The translations under genes and the position numbers were made by a program. From Frateuria aurantia DSM 6220 (GTDB lineage Bacteria; Pseudomonadota; Gammaproteobacteria; Xanthomonadales; Rhodanobacteraceae): 64,000 nt of DNA. Below, in pieces: positions 8,267-16,993 of the stretch. Positions within the stretch are counted from its first letter, which is position 1, and every line of letters starts with the position of its first letter. Location: NCBI RefSeq assembly GCF_000242255.2, contig NC_017033.1, forward strand, positions 2,243,110 to 2,307,109, in the 5' to 3' direction. The notes under the pieces were generated by a model. It was not told the DNA's origin and searched no databases. It saw nothing but the letters and a program-made list of their open reading frames with translations.

Positions 8267-9364
8267 ATGTCTGCCTTGTTCCAACCCTTGAAGCTCAAGG
8301 ACATCACCCTGCGCAACCGCATCGCGGTGCCGCCGATGTGCCAGTACATGGCCCATGACGGCCTCGTCAATGACTGGCATCTCAGCCACCTGGCCGGTCT
8401 GGCCCGCGGTGGCGCCGGTCTGGTCGTGGTCGAGGCCACCGCCGTGGCCCCGGAAGGCCGGATCACCCCGCATTGCGCCGGACTGTGGACCGACGAACAA
8501 GCCCAGGCCTTTGTGCCCGCGGTCAAGGCCATCAAGGCCGCCGGCTCGGTTCCCGGCATCCAGATCGCCCACGCCGGTCGCAAGGCCAGCGCCAATATCC
8601 CCTGGGAAGGCGACGACCACATCCCCGAAGGGGACCCGCGCGGATGGCCGACGCTCGCCCCGTCGGCCATCGCCTTCGGCGGCAACCTGCCCAAGGTTCC
8701 CAAGGCCATGAGTCTGGAAGACATCAAGCGCGTACAGCAGGACTTCGTGGCCGCCGCCAAACGTGCTCTGGACGCCGGTTTCGAATGGCTGGAACTGCAT
8801 TTCGCTCATGGCTATCTCGCCCAGAGCTTCTTCTCGGCCCATTCCAACCAGCGCACGGATGCTTACGGCGGCAGCGCGGCGAATCGCCACCGCTTTCTGC
8901 TGGAGACTCTGGCCGCGGTGCGTGAAGTCTGGCCGGAGCATCTGCCGCTGACCGCCCGTTTCGGGGTGCTGGAATATGACGGCCGGGATGAGGCGACGCT
9001 GGCAGATTCCATCGAGCTGGCCCGCCAGTTCAAACAAGGCGGTCTGGATCTGCTGAGTGTCAGCGTCGGCTTCACCATCCCCGAAACGCATATCCCCTGG
9101 GGGCCGGGCATGCTGCTGCCGATTGCCGAGCGGGTCCGTCGCGAATCCGGTCTGCCGGTATCCTCGGCCTGGAATATCGATACCCCGGAACTGACCGAGG
9201 AAGCCATTGCCAACGGCCAGCTGGATCAGGTGCTGGTCGGTCGCGCGCATCTGGCGGATCCGCACTGGCCTTACAAGGCCGCCAAAGCCCTGGGTATCGA
9301 CAAGCCCTCCTGGGTGCTGCCGGCGCCTTATGCCCACTGGCTGGAACGCTATCGTCAAGGCTGA
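8267..9364 (+). CDS. NADH:flavin oxidoreductase, Old Yellow Enzyme (YqjM/XenA class)
   Basis: FMN-dependent ene-reductase of about 365 residues that reduces alpha,beta-unsaturated carbonyls, quinones or nitro-compounds with NAD(P)H. Family landmarks are LKDITLRNRIAVPPMCQY at the N-terminus (the Cys in PPMCQY is the redox-tuning Cys of the YqjM/XenA class), the substrate HxxH-type pair in QIAHAGRKA, the catalytic-loop region HFAHGYLAQSFFS, and RFGVLEYDG. I chose the ATG at 8267 rather than 8255 because GGAG lies 6 nt before it. It is divergent from, and probably repressed by, the ArsR protein. Confidence 0.92.
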   Translation: MSALFQPLKLKDITLRNRIAVPPMCQYMAHDGLVNDWHLSHLAGLARGGAGLVVVEATAVAPEGRITPHCAGLWTDEQAQAFVPAVKAIKAAGSVPGIQIAHAGRKASANIPWEGDDHIPEGDPRGWPTLAPSAIAFGGNLPKVPKAMSLEDIKRVQQDFVAAAKRALDAGFEWLELHFAHGYLAQSFFSAHSNQRTDAYGGSAANRHRFLLETLAAVREVWPEHLPLTARFGVLEYDGRDEATLADSIELARQFKQGGLDLLSVSVGFTIPETHIPWGPGMLLPIAERVRRESGLPVSSAWNIDTPELTEEAIANGQLDQVLVGRAHLADPHWPYKAAKALGIDKPSWVLPAPYAHWLERYRQG

Positions 9365-9373
9365 GTCGATGGC

Positions 9374-9407
9374 CGTCTCTGCCGCTCCGAGGGGATCGGC
9401 AGAGACG
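9374..9407 (+). terminator. Hairpin after Old Yellow Enzyme gene
   Basis: A perfect 11-bp stem CGTCTCTGCCG / CGGCAGAGACG with a 12-nt loop begins 10 bp past the stop codon. There is no T-tract; it is terminator-like by position. Confidence 0.5.
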
Positions 9408-9564
9408 CCTGCCTCGCCGGACCCGGCCCATGACGAAAGTCCAGGCTGCCGCCCGGTCCTCTGGACCGGCCAGGTCCTTCGAGTGGATGATGACGGACTC
9501 GCCCGGGGTGGCCGCTTGCGGCCGATCCCTGCCCGCAAGCACTTGCCCAGGTCCCGCCCAAGCC

Positions 9565-10041
9565 ATGACTGAACTGCCCAAAGCCTTGCTGACCAAGGCC
9601 ACCATCCAGGCCATGCCCGCCACACGCCGCGTTCACGACCTGAATCCGAATGCCGTTCGCGATGTCCGCCGACTGGGCGAGGCCACCGGCCTCAGTCGAC
9701 TCGGTGTCAATCTCGTCACGCTGCAGGACGGCCATGAATCGTCCGAATATCATCGCCATCACTACGAAGAGGAAGCCGTCCAGGTGCTTTCGGGCCAAGG
9801 CATCGCCACCCTCGACGAGACGGAGCATCCCATCGCCGCAGGTGATTTTCTGGGGTTTCCGGCCGGAGGCCCGGCCCATGTGATCCGCCAGCAAGGCAAC
9901 GAGCCACTGGTCTTGCTGGTCATCGGACAGCGCCTGGAACACGACGTCTGCGATTATCCACGCCTTGGCCAGCGCCTGTATGTGGCCGGAGAGATGGAGG
10001 CTTTCGTCGCCCTGCCGGCCCCGCCGGTTTCTGCTCCCTGA
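9565..10041 (+). CDS. Cupin-domain protein
   Basis: A single-domain cupin of about 158 residues. Cupin motif 1 is represented by HRHHYEEEAVQVLSGQG (metal ligands H-x-H...E) and motif 2 by AGDFLGFPAGGPAHVI. The metal site therefore looks intact. Such small cupins are often isomerases, dioxygenases or sugar-binding regulators; none can be chosen from sequence. The open frame extends back to 9430, but homology-like sequence begins near the ATG at 9565, which has no strong ribosome site; 9613 is an alternative start. It stands alone between the OYE gene and a convergent large gene. Confidence 0.72.
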   Translation: MTELPKALLTKATIQAMPATRRVHDLNPNAVRDVRRLGEATGLSRLGVNLVTLQDGHESSEYHRHHYEEEAVQVLSGQGIATLDETEHPIAAGDFLGFPAGGPAHVIRQQGNEPLVLLVIGQRLEHDVCDYPRLGQRLYVAGEMEAFVALPAPPVSAP

Positions 10042-10077
10042 CTCGCCAGCCGAACATGGATGGTCCGGCCGGCCGGC

Positions 10078-12969
10078 TCAGCTGATCAGGCCGCGCCCAC
10101 AGTAGTCGTCATCCAGAATAATGCGTGTCGTCACCCCGCCTCGCTGCCCCAGATGAGCCAGGATCAGACGGGTATAAAGCGCATCGGCCACCTCGGGGGG
10201 TACGGTGAATCCGGGATGGAGCTGCTGGCGCAGTGCCACCGCCTCTGCCACGAAGGCCATGCAACCCCGCTGCAACTCGGTACGGATCGCCCGGGACTGG
10301 CACTCCTCGGCACTGAGGGACTTGAACTCCCGCGCCAGATCACCGCTGTCGCCCAATACATATTTGCGGACCTGGGCATCATCCGAGCTCAGCAGCTTCT
10401 CCAGCTCGAAACTGTCACTGAGCATGCGGGAACCGGCGGACACAGGCTCGCCCTCGTCCACAAAACAGCCCCGTGCCCGCACGCTGGCCGGCAGACCCTT
10501 GCCGATGGCATCGGAAGTCGCCATGTAATAGCCGTCCACCGGTCCGCTGCCCAGCCGGTTCAAAGCCTTCTGGATGGTGCCCGAATAACCGACGTCCACC
10601 ACCGCCGCATGCTGCGCCGACACCAGCCCCTGCTGTTCCAGATAACTCAGCAAGGCAGCCTTTTCCTGCGCGGCCTCCACCTGCATGTCGGGAAACAGCT
10701 CCCGCAGCAACGGCTCGATACGCCGGACATCGCGGGCCTGCACTTCCAGCGGCCTGCCCGCCCGCCAGATCCCCCGTCGATGGATGTCATCCCAGCGCTC
10801 ACCGCTCAGTCTGAGACCATAGCGTTCATACAGAAAACTGGCCGCAGGTCCCGAATGGAAGACCTCCCGGGCAATCGCCAGTGCATCCTCGAAAGTCTCC
10901 AGCGTCGGCACGTTCACGGCACGCCGCGACACCTGCAGATAATGACTGCGCGGTGCCTCCCGCCGTCCGGCGCTCCAGGCATCGTAGACCTGCTTGATCA
11001 GCTGCCCTTCGCGGGCCAGAAAATAGAGATCCTCGATGCCGTCCTGGCGTGCCTGCTCCAGCACCCAGTCACAGAACGACACCAGCACCGGCCCCACGAT
11101 ATTGAATCCTGTACGGAAAGCGTCACCACCCAGCAGATCTGCATCTTCGGCATGGAAGTCCGCGATCTTGTTCAAATGGCGCCGCACCAGCAGGCCAGCC
11201 GTCAGCTCGCGATTCAGGGCCTGACCGGGTGCGCCCTCTTCCAGCCGCTGCAGGCTCTTGATCCAGCCACGGTAATCGGGAAGACAGCGCGCCAGATCCC
11301 GGGCCTTCAGCACATGCAGCACCTGAGCACCGAAGCGGTCTACCGGAATCTGCAGATCGGAGCGCTCGTTGTCGCCAACCATCAGCACCTGGTCACCGCG
11401 AACGGCTTCCTCAGCCAGCATCAGATCGTACAGCCGGCCATCGTCCTTGCGCACGCCTCGCTCACCGGAGAGATACAGCTGCTGCCAGCCACTGATATCG
11501 TGTCTGGCCAGCATGGTCTCGATCACCGACCGCTCCAGAAACATGTCGCTGATCAAAATAACCCGGCGCCCCGCTGCCACCGCCCGCCGCAACAGCGCCA
11601 CCACCTCGGTACGCGGCGATACCGAGGCGATCTCGACCGCCTCCTCTTCGGCGCGGATCCGCGCCAGCCGATGCTCATCGCAAGCCGACAGCCGCTGGAA
11701 CTGCCGGTAGATCTCCGTCAAGCCTACATCCCGTCCGGCCAGCTGGCGCGCCTGCGCTTCGGCGGGACCGCGGCAGCGGCTGAACACATCTCCGTCCTCG
11801 CGGCCCAGCCGGAGGGCAATCAGTTGCTTGGTATGATCGGCCTCAAGCAAAGGGCGAACCAGCAAGGTGTCGAAGATATCAAACGCCACCAATCGCAGGC
11901 CGGCATCCTGCTCGATCCGGTCGAACGTCGCGGAGGAACGGGCCAGATATTGCTGATCGACCCGGAAGGGTGACCAGGAGGGATGCACTTCGTCGGCGAT
12001 GATGCAGGTCCGGTAACCGCGTGCCGTCGGCACCCACCCCAGCAGACGCTCCAGTGCATGGGCCGTGGTGCCGTCGGTCTGGCCCTGCTCCGGCGGAAAA
12101 TCCTCCAGCCCCAGCTGCAGCTCGAACAAAGGACGCAGGCTCTCGCCTCTGGCCCAGAACATGGAGCCGGCCGGAAAATCGAAGTAATCCGACGGCATCG
12201 CGACGCCCAGCCGACTGCACAGCCGGGCGCCCTGATCGCGGTTCGCCAGCCAGCTGAAGGCGTAATAAGGCACCGACACATGGGTCTGCGGATAAATCAT
12301 GCCCAGTCCGGGATCTCGCTGGAACAGGCCGAAGATCCGCCTCACGTTTTCCGGCGAACCCAGCAGGCCCTGCAGCAGATATTCGCGCCAGCCCTGGGTC
12401 GCACCGCCGTTGTAAAGCGACTTCTTGCTCTGGATATGACCGATGAAATCGTAACCGGCCAGAACCGCGCCGAACTCCACCAGCATCGGGGCGATATCGC
12501 GACCGCGGTTGGCGACCACCGAGACCTTCAGCTGCCGCACCTTGGCCAAGGCGCCGAAGTCCTTGCTGCAGCGCCCGGCCAGTTCATCGGTCGGTACCGA
12601 GACATACAAGTCGAACGGGTAAGGCATGGCTTGCAGCTGGCCGAGGAACTCCCCCAGCAGGTCGGCGTAGAACAGGTGACAATGCAGTGCAATACGCCCC
12701 GGCGCCTGCACCGGGCCGTCCGCAGCCTCGCTCAGGACCGTCAGGCCCGAGTCAGCGGGGTCCGGCATGTCCGCCCACTGCCGCTGAAACGAAGGATGGT
12801 GCCGGAACCAGCTTGGCCGCAACCGGAAGGCGAATTGCAGCAAAAGTCCGCGCCAGCGCAAGGGCGTGCGGTAGTAAAGCCGCCTGAGGCCCCGCCGGAC
12901 GAGCCACTTCAAACCTTGGTGGCGAGCGCCTTCAGCGCCAGCCGACTCGCCGCCCCGCAATGCTCCCAT
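10078..12969 (-). CDS. Rhamnan-synthesis F (RgpF)-like protein with HAD domain
   Basis: About 963 residues in three parts. Residues ~60-330 resemble the RgpF/rhamnan-synthesis F family: ALHCHLFYADLLGEFL, YVSVPTDEL, VVANRGRDIAPML, FIGHIQSKKS. Residues ~355-570 are a HAD-like phosphatase domain with all motifs visible: AFDIFDTLL, ILISDMFL, and VGDNERSD. The ~390 C-terminal residues (VLEQARQDGIEDLYFLAREGQ...) are unassigned but recur in polysaccharide-cluster proteins with this architecture. A role in surface glycan assembly is inferred, yet no other polysaccharide gene is nearby. The ATG at 12969 has AGGA 5 nt upstream. A TTG at 12912 is an alternative start, overlapping the stop of a small upstream frame. 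Confidence 0.75.
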   Translation of the reverse strand: MGALRGGESAGAEGARHQGLKWLVRRGLRRLYYRTPLRWRGLLLQFAFRLRPSWFRHHPSFQRQWADMPDPADSGLTVLSEAADGPVQAPGRIALHCHLFYADLLGEFLGQLQAMPYPFDLYVSVPTDELAGRCSKDFGALAKVRQLKVSVVANRGRDIAPMLVEFGAVLAGYDFIGHIQSKKSLYNGGATQGWREYLLQGLLGSPENVRRIFGLFQRDPGLGMIYPQTHVSVPYYAFSWLANRDQGARLCSRLGVAMPSDYFDFPAGSMFWARGESLRPLFELQLGLEDFPPEQGQTDGTTAHALERLLGWVPTARGYRTCIIADEVHPSWSPFRVDQQYLARSSATFDRIEQDAGLRLVAFDIFDTLLVRPLLEADHTKQLIALRLGREDGDVFSRCRGPAEAQARQLAGRDVGLTEIYRQFQRLSACDEHRLARIRAEEEAVEIASVSPRTEVVALLRRAVAAGRRVILISDMFLERSVIETMLARHDISGWQQLYLSGERGVRKDDGRLYDLMLAEEAVRGDQVLMVGDNERSDLQIPVDRFGAQVLHVLKARDLARCLPDYRGWIKSLQRLEEGAPGQALNRELTAGLLVRRHLNKIADFHAEDADLLGGDAFRTGFNIVGPVLVSFCDWVLEQARQDGIEDLYFLAREGQLIKQVYDAWSAGRREAPRSHYLQVSRRAVNVPTLETFEDALAIAREVFHSGPAASFLYERYGLRLSGERWDDIHRRGIWRAGRPLEVQARDVRRIEPLLRELFPDMQVEAAQEKAALLSYLEQQGLVSAQHAAVVDVGYSGTIQKALNRLGSGPVDGYYMATSDAIGKGLPASVRARGCFVDEGEPVSAGSRMLSDSFELEKLLSSDDAQVRKYVLGDSGDLAREFKSLSAEECQSRAIRTELQRGCMAFVAEAVALRQQLHPGFTVPPEVADALYTRLILAHLGQRGGVTTRIILDDDYCGRGLIS

Positions 12970-13141
12970 AGCGTCCTGACTCTGGTAATGACTGCTGCCA
13001 TGCAGGCCCTGGCCGGAATCTCCACGAGCCAAGTCCCGCCGAATCCGGAGGCCACCACCCGCGCAGGCTTCGATGCCAAGCCTTTGTCGCTGCAGCATAT
13101 CACCCCCCACGAGCACCATGCCATGCCGGCGGGCCGGAGGC

Positions 13142-13969
13142 TCACCCCCCCACCCACAGCATCCAGCCATCGGGCGTAGCCACCCGACGGGTAGCAATGC
13201 CATAGACAGCACTGACCTGCGCGGCGCTCAGCACCTCGTCCGGATGACCGGCCGCCACCTGCCGTCCTTGCTGCAGCAGCACGACCTGGTCGGCGTAGCG
13301 AGCTGCCAGCGAGAGATCATGAATCGCCGCGATCACGCCGTAACCTTGGCAGGCCAAGGCCTGCAGGCGGCGCATCAAGGCATGCTGGTGGGCGATGTCC
13401 AGCGCTGCTTCAGGTTCGTCCAGCAACAGCCAGGCCGGCCCCTCGGGCGCGCCCCAGATCTGGGCCAGCACGCGGGCCAGCTGGACCCGCTTCTGCTCGC
13501 CCCCGGACAGTTCGGGGTACAGCCGCCCGACAAAAGTTTCGGCCTGGGCAGCCTGCATCGCCCGCTCCACGATCTGCCGGTTGCGGGATGCATCATCCCG
13601 ACCTCGATACGGGCTGCGGCCCAGCATCACCACCTGTTCGGCATGGAATGCGAATTCCATCCGGCTGTGCTGGTTCAGCAAGGCCCGGCGCCTTGCCAGC
13701 TGCACAGGCAACCAGTCCGGCAAGGCCATCCCGTCCAGACTGACCTGTCCTTCGGTCGGCTCGATCAGACCGGCCAGCACGCCGAGCAGGCTGCTTTTGC
13801 CGGCACCGTTGGGCCCGGTCAGCACGGTCAGTTGTCCCGGCCGCAGCGTCAGCCGTATATCCTGCAGGACCACCCGGTGACCGCGTCGCAGCGCTACCGC
13901 CTCGGCCTGCAGCCATCCCGAGACAGCCGAGGCGGAGGCCGCCCGACAAATCGAAGCCACTGGGTTCAC
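13142..13969 (-). CDS. hmuV: Heme ABC transporter ATP-binding protein
   Basis: The ATPase of a heme importer, about 275 residues, acting on the cytoplasmic face with HmuU. Walker A is TGPNGAGKSSLL, the ABC signature ELSGGEQKRVQLARVLAQ, Walker B AWLLLDEPEAALD, and the H-loop IAAIHDLSL. The frame is open far upstream, but the GTG at 13969 overlaps the hmuU stop as GTGA, giving the usual family length and coupling. It is last in the hmuRSTUV order known from Yersinia. Vitamin B12 or siderophore transport (BtuD/FecE) would be possible on sequence alone; the hmuS neighbour favours heme. Confidence 0.9.
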   Translation of the reverse strand: MNPVASICRAASASAVSGWLQAEAVALRRGHRVVLQDIRLTLRPGQLTVLTGPNGAGKSSLLGVLAGLIEPTEGQVSLDGMALPDWLPVQLARRRALLNQHSRMEFAFHAEQVVMLGRSPYRGRDDASRNRQIVERAMQAAQAETFVGRLYPELSGGEQKRVQLARVLAQIWGAPEGPAWLLLDEPEAALDIAHQHALMRRLQALACQGYGVIAAIHDLSLAARYADQVVLLQQGRQVAAGHPDEVLSAAQVSAVYGIATRRVATPDGWMLWVGG

Positions 13970-15030
13970 AAGCCTGCCCCCTGTCGTCTGGCCCTGAACA
14001 GCAGCCACAAGAAAAACGGTGCCCCCAGCAGCGCGGTCAGGATGCCAACCGGCAACTCGGCCGGCGCCACCATGCAGCGCGCCACCGTATCGGCACCGAT
14101 CAACAGGCTGGCGCCGGCCAGCGCCGAGGCCGGCAGCAACGGGCGGTGATCCGGCCCGACCAGCATCCGCATCACATGCGGCACCAGCAATCCGACAAAT
14201 CCGATCACCCCGCAGCAAGCCACGGCCGTACCGGTGGCCAGCGCCACCAGCGCGATCAGCTCGGCCCGCAGCCGGCGGGGCGCGAATCCCAGCAGCTGGG
14301 CATCAGCCTCGCCCAGCAACAAGGCATTCAAGGCCGCAGCCCTGCGCGGCAGCAGCCATACCGCCACCAGCTCCAACGGCAGCACCAGCCGGACATGGCG
14401 CCAATCGGCACTGGACAGACTGCCCAAGGTCCAGAAACTGAGGTCACGCAACTGCTTTTCATCGGCCAGATAGGTCAGCAGTCCCACCCCCGCCATCGCC
14501 ATCGCATTGATCGCGACGCCGGCCAGCAGCAGCCCGGAGACGCCACTCAAGCCACGCCCCAGGGCATACACCAGCATGGTGGCCAGCATCGCACCTGCAA
14601 AAGCGGCCAGCGAGACCCCGGACATCGCCAGCAACGGAAACGCGGCCAGCGCCGCCCCACCGAGCACGATCATGCCGATGGCGCCCAGCGCCGCGCCGGC
14701 CGAGATACCGACCAGCCCCGGCTCCACCAGCGGGTTGCGAAACAGCCCCTGCATCGCGGCGCCGCTGGTCGCCAGACCCGCACCGACCGCCGCGGCCAAC
14801 AATACTCTCGGCAGCCGCAAACCCAGCACGATGCCATCCATGGGCTCCGGCACCGCGCCACCGAGTCCGCGCAGCAGCGCACCGACCACTTCGCCGGGGC
14901 TCAGCCACATCGCCCCGCAACCGATACCGGCCACCAGCGTGGCCAGCAGCAGCACCAGCAAGGCAGCCAGTCGGCCACGGCCGGTACGGCGACGCATGCG
15001 AGTACCCAGCGCAGATGCCGGGATGCTCAC
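13966..15030 (-). CDS. hmuU: Heme ABC transporter permease (FecCD family)
   Basis: A 354-residue inner-membrane permease of the FecCD/BtuC family with roughly ten hydrophobic segments. It begins with a basic RMRRRTGRGR stretch and the first helix LAALLVLLLATLVAG. Characteristic BtuC/FecD sequence is present: LRLPRVLLAAAVGAGLATSGAAMQGLFRNPLVEPG near residue 75, and the C-terminal GFVGLLVPHVMRMLVGPDHR that contacts the ATPase. The start is GTG, overlapping the hmuT stop (GTGA); the gene in turn overlaps hmuV by GTGA. It transports heme across the inner membrane. Confidence 0.93.
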   Translation of the reverse strand: MSIPASALGTRMRRRTGRGRLAALLVLLLATLVAGIGCGAMWLSPGEVVGALLRGLGGAVPEPMDGIVLGLRLPRVLLAAAVGAGLATSGAAMQGLFRNPLVEPGLVGISAGAALGAIGMIVLGGAALAAFPLLAMSGVSLAAFAGAMLATMLVYALGRGLSGVSGLLLAGVAINAMAMAGVGLLTYLADEKQLRDLSFWTLGSLSSADWRHVRLVLPLELVAVWLLPRRAAALNALLLGEADAQLLGFAPRRLRAELIALVALATGTAVACCGVIGFVGLLVPHVMRMLVGPDHRPLLPASALAGASLLIGADTVARCMVAPAELPVGILTALLGAPFFLWLLFRARRQGAGL

Positions 15031-15875
15031 GGCACCACGGCCGCCAACCGCTGCTGCAGATCCAGCTCACGCTCGGCGTTGCGCGGTCCGAAACCCAGCA
15101 AGGCCTGTCCGTCGACCATGATCAGCTGATGCTTGCGGGCCGCCGGCGTATCCGCGATGCCGGGCAGGCTCAGCACCGCCTCGGCACTGCTGTCTGCACG
15201 CTCGCTCATCAACAGGATGACCTCCGGTGCCAGCGCGGCCAGCGCCTCGGCAGACAAAGGCTTGTAGCCCTTGAAGCCGACCGCCACGTTCCGGCCACCG
15301 GCCAGCCGGATGGCCGCATCGGCGGCCGTATCCTGCCCTGCCGCCAAGGTACCGGCCGTGCCGGCCGACATCAGGAACAGCACACCCGGATGCCGTGTCA
15401 TGGCTTCGGTCTTGCCGGCCAGCTGCCGGTATTGTCCGTCCAGCCGGCCGGCCAGTCTGGCGGCGCCCTGGTCGCGCTCCAGCCAATGCCCTGCGCTGCG
15501 GACCTTGGCCAGCACGGCCTGCGGATCTCGTGCTTCGGGCAGGATCCGCACCTTGACACCGGCATCCTGCAGCTGGCGGATCACGACCGGCGGCCCGGCA
15601 TCGTGGGTCGCCAGAATCAGCCCGGGCCGCAAGGCCAGAATGCCCTCGGCGGCCAGCTGTCGCACATAGCCTACCTGAGCCAGCTTGCCGGCCTCCGCCG
15701 GCCAGGTGCTGGTCAGATCGACACCGACCAGTTCCGATTGCGCCTGCAGGGCATAGACGATCTCGGTGACATCCCCGCCCAGCGAGATCACCCGCTGCGG
15801 ATCGGCCGCGGCGGCGGACATCGCCAGCGATGCCAGCAGCAAGGTCGCCAGAGCGCACAACCTCCGGCGCATCAT
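15027..15875 (-). CDS. hmuT: Periplasmic heme-binding protein
   Basis: A 282-residue substrate-binding protein of the BtuF/HmuT type. The signal peptide is MMRRRLCALATLLLASLAMSA with cleavage near AAA. The mature N-terminus (QRVISLGGDVTEIVYALQAQSELVGVD) is the class III binding-protein start; HmuT homologues usually hold heme with a Tyr or His in this half. The protein delivers heme to HmuUV. It overlaps hmuS (ATGA) and hmuU (GTGA), so all cistrons from hmuS to hmuV are translationally coupled. Confidence 0.9.
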   Translation of the reverse strand: MMRRRLCALATLLLASLAMSAAAADPQRVISLGGDVTEIVYALQAQSELVGVDLTSTWPAEAGKLAQVGYVRQLAAEGILALRPGLILATHDAGPPVVIRQLQDAGVKVRILPEARDPQAVLAKVRSAGHWLERDQGAARLAGRLDGQYRQLAGKTEAMTRHPGVLFLMSAGTAGTLAAGQDTAADAAIRLAGGRNVAVGFKGYKPLSAEALAALAPEVILLMSERADSSAEAVLSLPGIADTPAARKHQLIMVDGQALLGFGPRNAERELDLQQRLAAVVP

Positions 15876-16978
15876 GCGGCCTCCTCGACATGATCCGGCA
15901 GGCTGTCCGCCAGCGATCGCCAGCCGGCCAGTTCGGGCAGGCCCGGCTTGCGGTAGCCAAAGACCTGCACGATCAGTCGCCCGTCATTGTCGTAGAGTTC
16001 CAGCGAGGTGACTTCGCCTTCCGGGCCGGGTTTGCGGACCTGCCAGCTGCTGGCGACATGGTCCTCCCGCAGATGCAGGTTGAAGTCATCATCCAGCACG
16101 TTCAGCCACGGCCCCATCCGCTGTATGCGCCGGACCGGACCGGCATGGATCTGCACCACCCCGGGCGAGCCGACAAAGACCATCAGCCCCAGGCCACTGG
16201 CCGCCGCCGACTCCAGCACCCGGCCGATGCTTTCATTGGCCAGCCGTCGTGCCATCGGCGTTCCGACCAGTCGCAAGGCTTGCAGACGCCCCAGCTTGTG
16301 ACGCCTCAACAAGCCGACAAACTGGTGCGGATCACGCAGCTCACGCCAGTCGGCCTGCAACTGCGGCACATCGATGGCATGGTCATCCTGCTGCTGCAGA
16401 TAACTTTCGGCGACCGGTCGCAGTTCCGGCGAAGCCACCTGCAGAGGCGCCGTGAACTGGACAACCAACTGCAGCCAGGCCTCCATGTCGGTGTCTTCGG
16501 TAGCGTAGATCTTGTGCACGGCCCGGCCGTCGGCATCGAAGACCTGCAGACTGTGCAACAGGCCGGCCCGTCCCTGTTCGGTCACGGCATAGGCGTGAAT
16601 CCAGTGCTTCAGCAGCAGGCGCAGGTCAATCGCGTCATTCAGAACCAGCCCCATCGACTGGGTGATGCTGATATGTGCGAAGCAGCCCTTTTTTTCATGC
16701 ACGCAGCTTTCATTGCGGGTCAGCACCATCACCCGCCCCAGCCTCTCCAGACCATGGATGAGGGCCGACCAGGAAGGACTCAGACAGGTCACATCTTCGC
16801 CGCAACGACAGGCTACCAGCTCGGCCTCGCTGACATGCAGCCGGGCCGCCAGTTCGCGCGCGCGCAAGGCCGGCTCGGCTTCGCGCAGCGCTTGCGCACG
16901 CTGACGCAGCAGCAGCGGATCAGCCACGGGGCTCGCCATCGGGATGGCGGGGGAATCTTGATGGATGGAAGGATTCAT
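15872..16978 (-). CDS. hmuS: Hemin-degrading / heme-trafficking factor HmuS
   Basis: A 368-residue cytoplasmic protein of the HmuS/ChuS/PhuS family, which contains a tandem repeat of the same fold and either degrades heme or hands it to heme oxygenase. The two repeats can be seen from parallel segments ending in motifs such as CVHEKKGCFAHISI in the first half and VGSPGVVQIHAGPVRRIQRMGPWLNVLDDDFNLHL in the second. The His in QIHAG is the likely heme ligand. It lies 15 bp downstream of the receptor gene and overlaps hmuT by ATGA. Confidence 0.9.
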   Translation of the reverse strand: MNPSIHQDSPAIPMASPVADPLLLRQRAQALREAEPALRARELAARLHVSEAELVACRCGEDVTCLSPSWSALIHGLERLGRVMVLTRNESCVHEKKGCFAHISITQSMGLVLNDAIDLRLLLKHWIHAYAVTEQGRAGLLHSLQVFDADGRAVHKIYATEDTDMEAWLQLVVQFTAPLQVASPELRPVAESYLQQQDDHAIDVPQLQADWRELRDPHQFVGLLRRHKLGRLQALRLVGTPMARRLANESIGRVLESAAASGLGLMVFVGSPGVVQIHAGPVRRIQRMGPWLNVLDDDFNLHLREDHVASSWQVRKPGPEGEVTSLELYDNDGRLIVQVFGYRKPGLPELAGWRSLADSLPDHVEEAA

Positions 16979-16993
16979 GATGGGGTGCGCTCC

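Noticed and set aside
10060-11973. 637-codon plus-strand open frame opposite the RgpF-like gene
   Set aside because: His/Gln-rich antisense shadow of a clear coding frame; no ribosome site and no family motifs. The same applies to long frames opposite cysS, radA, hmuR, ffh, purF and folC.
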